From Litchfieldia salsa (GTDB lineage: Bacteria > Bacillota > Bacilli > Bacillales > Bacillaceae_L), in contig NZ_FNJU01000007.1 of the NCBI RefSeq assembly GCF_900104555.1, positions 1-64,000 of the forward strand: a DNA stretch of 64,000 nucleotides, written 5' to 3'. Positions within the stretch are counted from its first letter, which is position 1, and each line of letters opens with the position of its first letter. This document shows positions 52,700-61,038 of the stretch, one piece after another. Below the pieces are notes generated by a model. That model saw nothing but the letters and a program-made list of their open reading frames with translations. It did no database searches and was not told the origin of the DNA. A program made the position numbers and the translations under genes.

Positions 52700-53968
52700 T
52701 TAAAATAGGTTTCCATTTTCATCAAAGGATAGCTCAAAAAGCTCTGAACTTTGTTCCATTTGAGGATGTTGCTTAATAAGGTCAAGTAAATTTTCGGACA
52801 CTTCGATTTCACTTATTTCTAGTGTGTTTTTGATTCGCACCATTTTTACTTTTGTAAAATCTAAGATGTTACATGTTTTAATGGCTGCTTGTATCGCCTC
52901 TTTATCATTTGATAAAGTTGTCGCAATTTTTGTTGGCGCACATACTGTTGAAGTTAGACCATTGGCATAGGTGAACTCAAGATCCATTTTGTCTACTAGT
53001 CGTTGTGTCGTGAAATCTGCAGTTCCGACTCCATTGGCATTTCCTTCCGTTTCATGTGTTAAATCAAGGACCACCATTTTATTTACCTCAGGTCCACCGT
53101 GTGCATATGGAGTTGGATAACGACCTGTGATATTTGGATCCATTCCATCTCCACTAATATTTTTCCCAATTTTATCAATGACAAGAACGTCTATCTGTTC
53201 AAAGAAAAGCTTTGGTAATAGTTGTTTCGCTTGTTTCTGCAACTCCGGTTCTTTTTCCGCAACTTCTTCCGCCGCTAACACCTCAACACGTTTAACCTTA
53301 TCAAAAGCATTTTCAATCGACGCTACTCCAAAGAGGACCGGTGTTTTTTCCATGATCATCTTTGCCATCGCAGGAACATTTTCTGCCATATACTTAAATC
53401 CCAATTGATGACAAGCCTCTGCCCCTTTTTGTTTTCCTAAACCTATACTAATCATCTTCATAATTCCACTCTCAACAGGTCCACGAAAAGCTGTATGAGG
53501 TTTTATCCGATTAATTACCACAATTCCATCTGCTTTTGAAGCAAATTGATCAACATAAACAGGTAGGCCACTTGGTAATTCCCCTAGTTTGACGACGTCC
53601 ATCGAAGAGCGAATTTCTGCACCTACACTTTCTTCGGTTACACCAAGATGTGCTAAGACTTCACGCTGACCATCTGCAGTAGCACCTCCATGACTCCCCA
53701 TACTTGGTACAATAAATGGTTTCGCTCCTAGTTCTTTTAAATATTGTACTGTGACGGATGTAATATCAACTAGACGATCCATTCCACGACTTCCCACTGC
53801 AATGGCAATTTCCATTCCAGGTTTTACTTTTTCATGGATGATTTCTTGATTTAATTTTTCTTTTAGATCTTGCTCAAGATTTTCTAGTTTCTTGTAATCA
53901 AAATGCTGTCTTACCTTGACCATTTTCGGCACTGGAATATCTCGTAACAAATCTTGAATGATGCCCAT
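52700..53968 (-). CDS. larA: LarA family nickel-pincer racemase/epimerase
   Basis: The 422-residue protein belongs to the LarA (DUF2088) family. GSHGGATADG holds His93; RIKPHTAFRG holds His158; IMKMISIGLGK...CH holds Lys171 and His187, with the same 16-residue Lys-His spacing as K184/H200 of L. plantarum LarA, where the lysine binds the cofactor covalently. LarA racemises lactate, but homologues act on other alpha-hydroxy acids. Here its neighbours are uxaC, a mannonate-type SDR and gluconokinase, so I infer C2 epimerisation of D-mannonate to D-gluconate. GGAGGG precedes the ATG. Lactate racemase is the default alternative; no lactate gene is nearby. Confidence 0.85.
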   Translation of the reverse strand: MGIIQDLLRDIPVPKMVKVRQHFDYKKLENLEQDLKEKLNQEIIHEKVKPGMEIAIAVGSRGMDRLVDITSVTVQYLKELGAKPFIVPSMGSHGGATADGQREVLAHLGVTEESVGAEIRSSMDVVKLGELPSGLPVYVDQFASKADGIVVINRIKPHTAFRGPVESGIMKMISIGLGKQKGAEACHQLGFKYMAENVPAMAKMIMEKTPVLFGVASIENAFDKVKRVEVLAAEEVAEKEPELQKQAKQLLPKLFFEQIDVLVIDKIGKNISGDGMDPNITGRYPTPYAHGGPEVNKMVVLDLTHETEGNANGVGTADFTTQRLVDKMDLEFTYANGLTSTVCAPTKIATTLSNDKEAIQAAIKTCNILDFTKVKMVRIKNTLEISEIEVSENLLDLIKQHPQMEQSSELFELSFDENGNLF

Positions 53969-53990
53969 ATCTTACCCTCCGATTACTCGT

Positions 53991-55394
53991 TTATTTTATA
54001 GAAAAGAAGCTTTTCGCATTATGAAAACCTATATTCTCAATCATTTGATGTAGAATCTCTTCATCATTTGGCGCCTGGCCATTTTCAACCCATTCTCCAA
54101 TTAGATTGCACAGAATTCTTCGAAAATAGTCATGTCTTACATATGAAAGTAGACTACGAGAATCTGTGGTCATGCCGATAAAATGACTGAGAATTCCTAA
54201 GCTTGATAAGTCTTTCATCTGTCTTGTCATTCCATCTAGCTGGTCATTGAACCACCATCCAGAGCCAAATTGAACTTTTCCCGGAATACCTTCCTCAAAG
54301 AAGTTTCCAATCATTGTTCCAATCACATAATTATCACGAGGATTTAAATTATATAGGACCGTTTTAGGCAGTGATCCCACGCAATCTAATGTATTTAAGA
54401 AACGAGATAAGCCTTCAGCCAAGAGTTGGTCTCCAATCGAATCAAAGCCACCATCAGCTCCAATTCGTTTTTGCATTTGGGTATTATTATTTCTCAACGC
54501 GCCCATATGAAGCTGCATGACCCACTTTTTCTCCGCATACATTTTACCTAGTTCAACCAGAAGATAAGAACGATACCCAATAATTTCATCTTGGGTAACC
54601 ACTCCCTGATTTAAACGTTTCTGAAAAATGTTTTTCACTTCGTTTTCTGAAAACGCTTTAAAATCCATTTGTGTAATATCATGATCTGAAGCAAGGCAAC
54701 CCTTTTCTGCAAAGAAGTCCACTCTTTGTTTTATAGCTTTAATCAAATCTTTTAAACTAGTAATCTTAATGGATGACACATCTTCGAGTTTACTTATCCA
54801 ATCATGAAATGACGATCTTTCAATAAATAAGGCACCGTCCGGACGAAAAGTAGGAGCAACTTCCACACTAAATGTTTCATCTTCCTTTAATAATTGATGA
54901 TATTCCAACAGAGAGTTTGGATCATCTGTTGTTCCTACAAATTCAACATTTGATTTCTCTATAAAGCGTCGAGGCTTGTAATCCGGAGAACTTATTTTCT
55001 CATTACATTCTAGCCAGATTTCACGAGCAGTTTTTGGTGACAATCTCTTATCTATCCCAAAAAAGGTTTTCAACTCCATATGTGTCCAGTGGTACAACGG
55101 GTTCCCCACTAAATAAGGAACTGTCTCAGCCCATGCCTCGAACTTCTCCCAGTCAGTCGACTCCCCTGTGATGAGTCTTTCACTTACCCCGTGCATACGC
55201 ATAGCTCTCCATTTATAATGATCTCCTGCAAGCCATAGCTGCGTAATATTTTCAAATGAATGATTTTCATATATTTCTTTTGGACTTAAATGACAATGGT
55301 AATCAAAAATAGGAAGTTTTTTCATGATATCATGAAAAAGATGTTCTGCTGTAGAATTCGTTAATAAAAAATCTTCGCCTAAAAACGCCTTCAT
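53991..55394 (-). CDS. uxaC: uronate isomerase UxaC
   Basis: The 467-residue protein is an amidohydrolase-like uronate isomerase: DYHCHLSPKEIYE near the N-terminus with metal histidines, NPLYHWTHMELKTFFGI, VGTTDDPNSLLEYH, and TTDSRSLLSYVRHDYFRRILC. It converts D-glucuronate to D-fructuronate (or galacturonate to tagaturonate). First gene of the operon; GGAGGG before the ATG. The promoter and a ROK-type operator lie directly upstream. The usual partners uxuA, kdgK and kdgA are absent. Confidence 0.95.
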   Translation of the reverse strand: MKAFLGEDFLLTNSTAEHLFHDIMKKLPIFDYHCHLSPKEIYENHSFENITQLWLAGDHYKWRAMRMHGVSERLITGESTDWEKFEAWAETVPYLVGNPLYHWTHMELKTFFGIDKRLSPKTAREIWLECNEKISSPDYKPRRFIEKSNVEFVGTTDDPNSLLEYHQLLKEDETFSVEVAPTFRPDGALFIERSSFHDWISKLEDVSSIKITSLKDLIKAIKQRVDFFAEKGCLASDHDITQMDFKAFSENEVKNIFQKRLNQGVVTQDEIIGYRSYLLVELGKMYAEKKWVMQLHMGALRNNNTQMQKRIGADGGFDSIGDQLLAEGLSRFLNTLDCVGSLPKTVLYNLNPRDNYVIGTMIGNFFEEGIPGKVQFGSGWWFNDQLDGMTRQMKDLSSLGILSHFIGMTTDSRSLLSYVRHDYFRRILCNLIGEWVENGQAPNDEEILHQMIENIGFHNAKSFFSIK

Positions 55395-55430
55395 TTTTTA
55401 GCCCTCCGTTGTTTTATATATAAACCCTTT

Positions 55431-55455
55431 TTAATTTGTTTACAAAACAAACTAA
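55431..55455. promoter_or_regulatory. ROK/XylR-type operator of the uxaC-lar operon
   Basis: Half-sites TTAATTTGTTT and AAACAAACTAA form a 25-bp inverted repeat resembling the XylR operator. It lies just downstream of the uxaC -10 box, over the probable transcription start, which fits repression. A near copy is found before gnd (58707-58731). Confidence 0.85.
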
Positions 55456-55468
55456 TTAACTTATCATT

Positions 55469-55497
55469 AGATTATCATCTCAAGATGATTTCGTCAA
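55469..55497 (-). promoter_or_regulatory. uxaC operon promoter
   Basis: Minus strand TTGACG (55492-55497), 17-bp spacer, TAATCT (55469-55474); the operator begins about 14 bp further downstream. Confidence 0.7.
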
Positions 55498-55611
55498 CGA
55501 TATAAATTTAGTAAATAAGTGGACATAACTGTATACTGTTTATATTAGAAATTAGATGAATTTATACAATGGACTTATATAGATACAATTTAATTAAAAG
55601 GGTGAGTTTAT

Positions 55612-56787
55612 ATGGCAATTGGTGATGCTGCATATATTAAGAAGATAAATAGAAGTCAAATTATTAGCAAGATTATAGAACAGGGAATGGTATCTCGAGC
55701 TGATTTATCTAAGATCACGAAATTAACCAGAGCAACGATTTCTGTCCAAGTAGCAGATTTATTAGAGGAAGAATTACTTGTTGAATCCCAGCAGGAGCAT
55801 ACTAATGTGGGGAGAAAGCCAATCATGCTCTCTCTTAATCGACGTGCAGGATATGCTCTAGGAATTGATCTGGACTTTCGATCTATTTCTTTTACAGTAA
55901 CTGATTTATCTGGTAGTCCAGTTAAAACTGATCGTGTTGTGTTAGAAAGCTCTAATTATGATGATGTTCTTGAAATCTTGATCAATCAGATTAGAGGCTA
56001 CCAAAGTCAATACTCTCATAGTCGTTTTAGAATTGTGGGGATTGTCATTGGCATTCATGGAATAGTGAAGAATGACAAAACAATTAGCTTTGTCACACAA
56101 CACAAATGGTATGACAAAGATCTTAAGGGTGACCTAGAAAGAAATTTACACACTGAAATCCACGTGGAAAACAATGCAAATTTATGTTCTTTTGCGGAAA
56201 AGGTATATACTCGTCACCAAAGTGAAAATTTGGTTAGCGTTAGTATGTATTCAGGTATTGGACTTGGAATTTTAATTAATGGAGAGCAATTAAAGGGATA
56301 TCATGGTTACGCAGGTGAAATGGGGCACATGATCATTATTCCTGACGGAAAGCCCTGTAATTGTGGGAATTTGGGTTGTTGGGAGCTTTATGCGTCTGAA
56401 AATAGCTTCCTAAAACAATTAGCTGAAAGTCTAAATAATCCTCTATTATCCTATGATGAGGTTGAAGATCTAATTCATGCAAACAATCCAGTTGTCATGG
56501 CTCAAATTGATGAGTTTTTAAAGTATATAGCCATAGGTCTAAATAATATTATCAATTTATTAAATCCTGAAACATTGGTGTTAAATAGTGAATTACTAAA
56601 ACTGATTCCTAATGCCGAAAGTAAGATTAAGTCGAACTTTAAATCCTCGATTAGTGATTATAAAGAATTATTAATATCAGAACTTGGTACAAATGCTAGT
56701 GTCATGGGGGCGTGTGCTCTATCTATTAAGAACTTCCTGGAAATCCAAGAGTTAAGGTTTACCATAGAAAATGATGATTACGAGTAA
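55612..56787 (+). CDS. ROK family transcriptional repressor of the hexuronate genes
   Basis: The 391-residue protein has an N-terminal winged helix (INRSQIISKIIEQGMVSRADLSKITKLTRATISVQV), then a ROK domain with the zinc motif GHMIIIPDGKPCNCGNLGCWELYAS (C-x-CG-x4-C) and the sugar site GEMGH. This is the XylR/NagC-type layout. Divergent from uxaC with the XylR-like operator between them, it is the likely repressor of the uxaC-lar operon and of gnd. The inducer might be a hexuronate, mannonate or gluconate. It is followed by the type-B repeat and a strong terminator. Confidence 0.92.
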   Translation: MAIGDAAYIKKINRSQIISKIIEQGMVSRADLSKITKLTRATISVQVADLLEEELLVESQQEHTNVGRKPIMLSLNRRAGYALGIDLDFRSISFTVTDLSGSPVKTDRVVLESSNYDDVLEILINQIRGYQSQYSHSRFRIVGIVIGIHGIVKNDKTISFVTQHKWYDKDLKGDLERNLHTEIHVENNANLCSFAEKVYTRHQSENLVSVSMYSGIGLGILINGEQLKGYHGYAGEMGHMIIIPDGKPCNCGNLGCWELYASENSFLKQLAESLNNPLLSYDEVEDLIHANNPVVMAQIDEFLKYIAIGLNNIINLLNPETLVLNSELLKLIPNAESKIKSNFKSSISDYKELLISELGTNASVMGACALSIKNFLEIQELRFTIENDDYE

Positions 56788-56790
56788 TTA

Positions 56791-56909
56791 AGAAAAGCGC
56801 AAGCGCCTTGTTCAGCCCCGACAGGCATAAGGCGAATCACGCAGGAAATCTTGATTTCTGGAGTGATTTGACTTATGACCCCGAGGGGCTAGGCGCTGGA
56901 GCTAGACAC
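56791..56909. repeat. dispersed repeat of a second type (GAAAAGCGC...GGCGCT)
   Basis: The 119-bp element begins AGAAAAGCGCAAGCGCCTTG and ends AGGCGCTGGAGCTAGACAC. Inner arms AAATCTTGATTT, GACAGGCATAAGGCGAATCA and GATTTGACTTATGACC form a long imperfect stem. I recognise this as a repeat scattered through many Bacillaceae genomes. It is non-coding and sits right after the ROK gene stop. Confidence 0.8.
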
Positions 56910-56954
56910 TAAACCTAAGTTCGAAATTTTATACCTTCTTATCTTGATAATTAA

Positions 56955-57006
56955 AAAGACCTCCTATTAAGCAACCTGTTCATCGGTTGCTTAATAGGAG
57001 GTCTTT
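56955..57006 (+). terminator. ROK gene terminator (strong)
   Basis: AAAGACCTCCTATTAAGCAAC pairs perfectly with GTTGCTTAATAGGAGGTCTTT, followed by TCTTTT. Confidence 0.92.
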
Positions 57007-57011
57007 TCTTT

Positions 57012-57231
57012 TGGATCTTTTCGCAAGCTTGTTGCTATTTGACCAGGTTAGGTTGATTGGCACTCCAGGTATGTGCTTTCCTTGGTGCAGGGATGAACCT
57101 ATCGTCGCAAAGCTCCTGTGGGGTCTCATCCTTCCTGCGCATCCCGCAGGAATCACATACCTTCCGTTCCAATCAACGAGCTCTATTAAATTAAATAGGT
57201 CTTAACACAACAATCTTTTTGAAAAGAGTCT
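57012..57231. repeat. dispersed palindromic repeat, copy R5 (left of gnd)
   Basis: Begins GGATCTTTTCGCAAGCTTG and ends with GAAAAGAGTC, near-perfect terminal inverted repeats. It contains GGTTGATTGGCACTCCAGGT, the family core GTCGCAAAGCTCCTGTGGGG, and AACGAGCTCT. It is the inverted counterpart of R6 on the other side of gnd; the two are very similar over about 170 bp. Confidence 0.8.
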
Positions 57232-57248
57232 TTCTTTTTAAAAGGAAA

Positions 57249-58661
57249 TCATTTAATCCAGTTAGTATGGAATATTCCCTCTTTATCAACACGCTGATAC
57301 GTATGTGCACCAAAGTAATCACGTTGAGCTTGTAATAAATTTGCTGGTAAGGTTTCGGAACGATAGCTATCATAATAAGCAATAGCACTTGAAAATGCCG
57401 GAACAGGAATTCCGCTCTCAATTGACGATCCGACAACTTCGCGCAACGCTATTTGATAGTTTTCTGCAATTTCCTTAAAGTATGGATCTAATAATAAGTT
57501 CGCTAGATTTGCATCACGATCATATGCATCTTTAATTTTTTGTAAGAATTGAGCCCGAATAATACATCCACCACGGAAAATCATCGCGATGTCTCCATAA
57601 TTAAGGTTCCATTCATATTCCTCTGATGCTGAGCGCATTTGAGCAAACCCTTGTGCATAAGACACAATTTTACTAAAATATAAAGCCTTACGTACTGATT
57701 CAATTAACTCCTCTTTGTTCCCTTTAAAAGTTTCCACTTTTGGACCTTGTAATAAATTGCTTGCTTTCACACGCTCATCTTTCATAGCGGAAATAAAACG
57801 AGCAAATACAGACTCTGTAATAATCGGTAAAGGAACCCCTAAGTCTAATGAATTTTGACTTGTCCATTTACCCGTCCCTTTTTGCCCAGCCGTATCCAAA
57901 ATCAAATCAACAAGCGGTTTCCCAGTTTCTTCATCCACTTTCGTAAATATATCTGCGGTAATCTCAATTAAATAGCTGTCTAGTTCTCCTTTATTCCACT
58001 CTGCAAACACTTCATGAAGCTCGGTAGCACTTAAGCCAAGAGAATTCTTAAGGATGAAATAAGCCTCACAAATTAACTGCATATCTCCGTACTCGATTCC
58101 ATTATGAACCATTTTTACATAATGACCAGCTCCATTGGGACCAATATAAGTGCAGCAAGCATCATCTTCTACTTTTGCTGAAATGGACTTTAAGATAGGC
58201 TCTACTAATTCATATGCTTGTCTTTGACCCCCAGGCATAATCGAAGGACCTTTAAGTGCTCCTTCCTCCCCACCCGATACTCCAGTTCCAATAAAATGAA
58301 TACCCGTTTTCTCTAATTCTAGATTCCGTCTTATGGTGTCTTGAAAAAATGTATTACCACCATCAATGAGAATATCTTCTTTTTCAAGGTGAGGCTTTAA
58401 AGAATCTATAGTTGCATCTGTCGCAGTACCAGCTTTAACCATTAACAAAATCTTTCTTGGCTTTTCTAAAGAATCAACAAACTCTTGAATCGTCTTTGCA
58501 CCAACAAAATTTTTACCTTCTGCTTCATTTTTTAAAAACTCTTCTGTTTTATCATATGAACGATTAAATACAGATACAGAATAACCTCTACTTTCAATGT
58601 TTAGTGCAAGGTTTTTCCCCATAACGGCTAAGCCGATGACACCAATTTGCTGTTTTGACAT
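57249..58661 (-). CDS. gnd: 6-phosphogluconate dehydrogenase, decarboxylating
   Basis: The 470-residue protein has the nucleotide fold [20 protein letters not shown], the NRS-x2-KT motif indicating NADP preference, [22 protein letters not shown] with the catalytic loop, and [15 protein letters not shown] with the catalytic Lys and His. It oxidises 6-phosphogluconate to ribulose 5-phosphate and CO2. Its promoter region carries the same 25-bp operator as the uxaC operon, so it is probably coregulated by the ROK protein and dedicated to hexuronate/gluconate use. Flanked by inverted repeats R5 and R6. The housekeeping gnd (with zwf) is not seen here. Confidence 0.95.
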   Translation of the reverse strand: MSKQQIGVIGLAVMGKNLALNIESRGYSVSVFNRSYDKTEEFLKNEAEGKNFVGAKTIQEFVDSLEKPRKILLMVKAGTATDATIDSLKPHLEKEDILIDGGNTFFQDTIRRNLELEKTGIHFIGTGVSGGEEGALKGPSIMPGGQRQAYELVEPILKSISAKVEDDACCTYIGPNGAGHYVKMVHNGIEYGDMQLICEAYFILKNSLGLSATELHEVFAEWNKGELDSYLIEITADIFTKVDEETGKPLVDLILDTAGQKGTGKWTSQNSLDLGVPLPIITESVFARFISAMKDERVKASNLLQGPKVETFKGNKEELIESVRKALYFSKIVSYAQGFAQMRSASEEYEWNLNYGDIAMIFRGGCIIRAQFLQKIKDAYDRDANLANLLLDPYFKEIAENYQIALREVVGSSIESGIPVPAFSSAIAYYDSYRSETLPANLLQAQRDYFGAHTYQRVDKEGIFHTNWIK

Positions 58662-58706
58662 AGTTTCTCAATTCCCTTCTAATCTTTTTATTTAACAGAC
58701 TTCTAA

Positions 58707-58731
58707 TTAATTTGTTTTGTAAACTAACTAA
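58707..58731. promoter_or_regulatory. ROK-type operator of gnd
   Basis: Starts TTAATTTGTTTTGTAAAC and ends CTAACTAA, agreeing with the reverse complement of the uxaC operator at nearly all 25 positions. It begins a few bases downstream of the gnd -10 box. Confidence 0.85.
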
Positions 58732-58735
58732 CTAA

Positions 58736-58765
58736 AGAATATCATTTTACCTATTCTATAGTCAA
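58736..58765 (-). promoter_or_regulatory. gnd promoter
   Basis: Minus strand TTGACT (58760-58765), 18-bp spacer, TATTCT (58736-58741), immediately before the operator: the same geometry as at uxaC. Confidence 0.65.
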
Positions 58766-58902
58766 TATTAGATGTATGTCTATTCTTTGAAATTACTTCT
58801 ATCTTAGCTTTATAAATACAAGGATCCACTAATTTCTCAAGGAGCTCGTATTAACTCTACCATTCTGTGATATGTTGATTGATTTATTAATTCTTGTATT
58901 TT

Positions 58903-59121
58903 ATTTTCTAAAAGATTGTTGTTTTAAAACTTATATAATTTTGTAGAGCTCGTTGATTGGAACGGAAGGTATGTGACTCCTTCGGGATGCGCAGGAAGGA
59001 TGAGACCCCACAGGAGCTTGGAGACGAGGAGGCTCATCACCTGCCCCGCGGAAAGCACATACCTGGAGTGCAAATCAACCTAACCTAGTTAAATAGCAAC
59101 AAAGTTTGCGAAAAGAGCCTT
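58903..59121. repeat. dispersed palindromic repeat, copy R6 (right of gnd)
   Basis: Inverted relative to R5. Contains GAGCTCGTTGATTGGAACGG at its left, the core CCCACAGGAGCTTGGAGACG, and CTGGAGTGCAAATCAACCTA, ending in GCGAAAAGAGCC. Non-coding. With R5 it encloses gnd. Confidence 0.8.
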
Positions 59122-59130
59122 CAATAAAAA

Positions 59131-59150
59131 TAGAGCCCTTAAAGGCTCTA
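59131..59150 (-). terminator. terminator of the left GPH symporter gene
   Basis: TAGAGCC and GGCTCTA pair around a 6-base loop; the minus strand continues TTTTTATT. Confidence 0.75.
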
Positions 59151-59200
59151 AAACTTAACATCAAAACGATAGTACTATTAACTTATCTTTGAATCTTTTG

Positions 59201-60682
59201 CTATTTTCTGCGAGATTGTAGTTCTTCTTGAATTTCCATCATTTTTTTAAAATCTAATTCATAGAACTTCATAGCAACTAATGATGCAATCCAAGCTATC
59301 ATTAAGAAACCAATATACAAGACCATTGTTACCCAGAAGATTGATTCAGAATATGGTGTATCTATATCAGGAAGAGACGCTTTAAAGCCAATCATGGCTA
59401 ACATTATACCAACAACCGTTTGTGCTAATGAAGAAACCATCTTATCAACAAATGAATAGGTTGTAGATACGATTCCAGGCGCAAAGCGATCTGATCTATA
59501 CGTTTCGTAATCGATGATATCTGGTATCATTGGCATAACGAGTCCGGAAGAGAGATAACGAACGCCACCGCCTATTAAGAATAAAGTTACAAAAGCAATA
59601 GTCATAAAATTTAAACTACCCGAACCGATTTGGGCTGGATCACCTAACCACAATAGGAAGAACATAGCAGTAAAGGAAATAATACATCCCCAAGTGGCCA
59701 TAACAAAACCTTTTTTCGTACCAAACTTAGCAGCATAACGGATACCAAACAGGATTACTAAAATATTGGGGATTAATGCAATTGCTGACAGGGTACCAAA
59801 AATTCCATAATTTCCGATAATAATGCCAAATAACATAAGATTAACAATTTGGTTACCCGCAATTTGTAGACTAAGCTTATCAGTTGTTGCAGCCAAAATG
59901 AACATTTGTAGCGGGCGATTCCCTTTTAAAATTGGCCACATATCTCTAAATGAAATAGTTTCCAATTTACCAGCCCCAAAGTTTTCAATTCGATCCTTCG
60001 ACCAAATTGCAATCGTTGCCAGAGTATAAGTAACTGCCGCAAAAATCGCTACAGTAATAGCAAAATCTTGAAATAGCCCTGGATTACTAAAGCCACCATA
60101 TTTAGGTGCTAAGAACTTAGCTAAATAAATGGATCCTAATGCAAAGAAGGTTGTAGAATATATTACTTGAAAACCTCCGATTATCGGGCGCTGCGACGGA
60201 TCATTTGTCAAGAGGGCAAGACCTGCACTATTTGCCACTCCAACTAAGGTGTAACCAATAATATATATAATATATAAGAAACTAAAGTAAACCATTCTAA
60301 TACCTTCTGGAACTGTATGAGCTGTGTAGAACATAACAAGAACAGAAAGAGCCAACATTAAATATCCAATGCAAAAGAATGGTCTAACTTTACCAAATTT
60401 CCCATTGGTTTTGTCAATAACCACACCAATAATTGGATCAGTAATACTATCAAATATTCGAGTACCTGTAATAATCGTAGAAGCAACTACAGTTCCAAGC
60501 CCTACAATACCTGTTGCATAAAAAGATACTAACATCATTAAAAACATAAATGAGTTTTGACCTACGCTTCCAATAGGATAAAGGGCCATTTGCCATATAT
60601 TAGCACGATTGTATTTTATCTCTCGTTCTGCATTTTCCGATGCTCTTTTCTCTTTAGCTGATAAATTCGGTTCTTTTTGCAT
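59201..60682 (-). CDS. GPH family (glycoside-pentoside-hexuronide) cation symporter, copy A
   Basis: The 493-residue carrier has 12 membrane segments and the GPH signature DSITDPIIGVVIDKTNGKFGKVRP. These importers bring glycosides, pentosides or hexuronides in with Na+ or H+. The neighbourhood of uxaC, gluconokinase and gnd favours a hexuronide. It is a close paralogue of the gene at 61039-62568, with related promoter and terminator as well. ATG follows GGGGAGGG. Promoter region has direct repeats at 60788-60840. The C-terminal tail is charged. Confidence 0.9.
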   Translation of the reverse strand: MQKEPNLSAKEKRASENAEREIKYNRANIWQMALYPIGSVGQNSFMFLMMLVSFYATGIVGLGTVVASTIITGTRIFDSITDPIIGVVIDKTNGKFGKVRPFFCIGYLMLALSVLVMFYTAHTVPEGIRMVYFSFLYIIYIIGYTLVGVANSAGLALLTNDPSQRPIIGGFQVIYSTTFFALGSIYLAKFLAPKYGGFSNPGLFQDFAITVAIFAAVTYTLATIAIWSKDRIENFGAGKLETISFRDMWPILKGNRPLQMFILAATTDKLSLQIAGNQIVNLMLFGIIIGNYGIFGTLSAIALIPNILVILFGIRYAAKFGTKKGFVMATWGCIISFTAMFFLLWLGDPAQIGSGSLNFMTIAFVTLFLIGGGVRYLSSGLVMPMIPDIIDYETYRSDRFAPGIVSTTYSFVDKMVSSLAQTVVGIMLAMIGFKASLPDIDTPYSESIFWVTMVLYIGFLMIAWIASLVAMKFYELDFKKMMEIQEELQSRRK

Positions 60683-60781
60683 TATTTTCCCTCCCCACTT
60701 TTATAAAATTCCGAATATGTTATCGATTCCATTAGTCCATTTAATAACTTATATTACTTAGTACTTTTTACTTATACTTTT

Positions 60782-60840
60782 ATTATAATAGGTTTCCGCC
60801 TCTTCTAAATAGCGCTTTATTAACTTTTTAAATAAGTTTG
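60782..60840 (-). promoter_or_regulatory. promoter with three phased direct repeats, symporter copy A
   Basis: Minus-strand -10 TATAAT (60782-60787) without a good -35. Upstream are three similar units with 21-23-bp periodicity: GAAACCTAT (60788-60796), AAAGCGCTAT (60809-60818) and CAAACTTAT (60832-60840). Same-face direct repeats and a weak -35 suggest a transcriptional activator. The remaining sequence of 60683-61038 shows only this and the terminator. Confidence 0.6.
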
Positions 60841-60949
60841 CTAACTATGTTACCTATTTAATAAAGTTTTTAAAGAATCCTTACTTCTTCGAGATAGTTT
60901 CCGTGATTTTTTATTGGTTGTTCAACCAATGATTTTTCTATAAAAAATA

Positions 60950-60985
60950 AGAGGCCCGCCCCACACCACTTAGGGGATAGCCTCT
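60950..60985 (-). terminator. terminator of symporter copy B
   Basis: AGAGGC (60950-60955) and GCCTCT (60980-60985), with inner CCCC/GGGG; minus strand continues TTATTTTTTA. Very similar to the hairpin at 62865-62900. Confidence 0.8.
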
Positions 60986-61038
60986 CTCTTTTAAATAGCT
61001 GTTTTATAATCATACTTGGATCTTTTTCACTTATTTAT

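Noticed and set aside
52700-53968. Naming the LarA homologue simply lactate racemase
   Set aside because: No lactate dehydrogenase or permease nearby, and neighbours are uronate and gluconate enzymes; left as family-level call with an inferred substrate.
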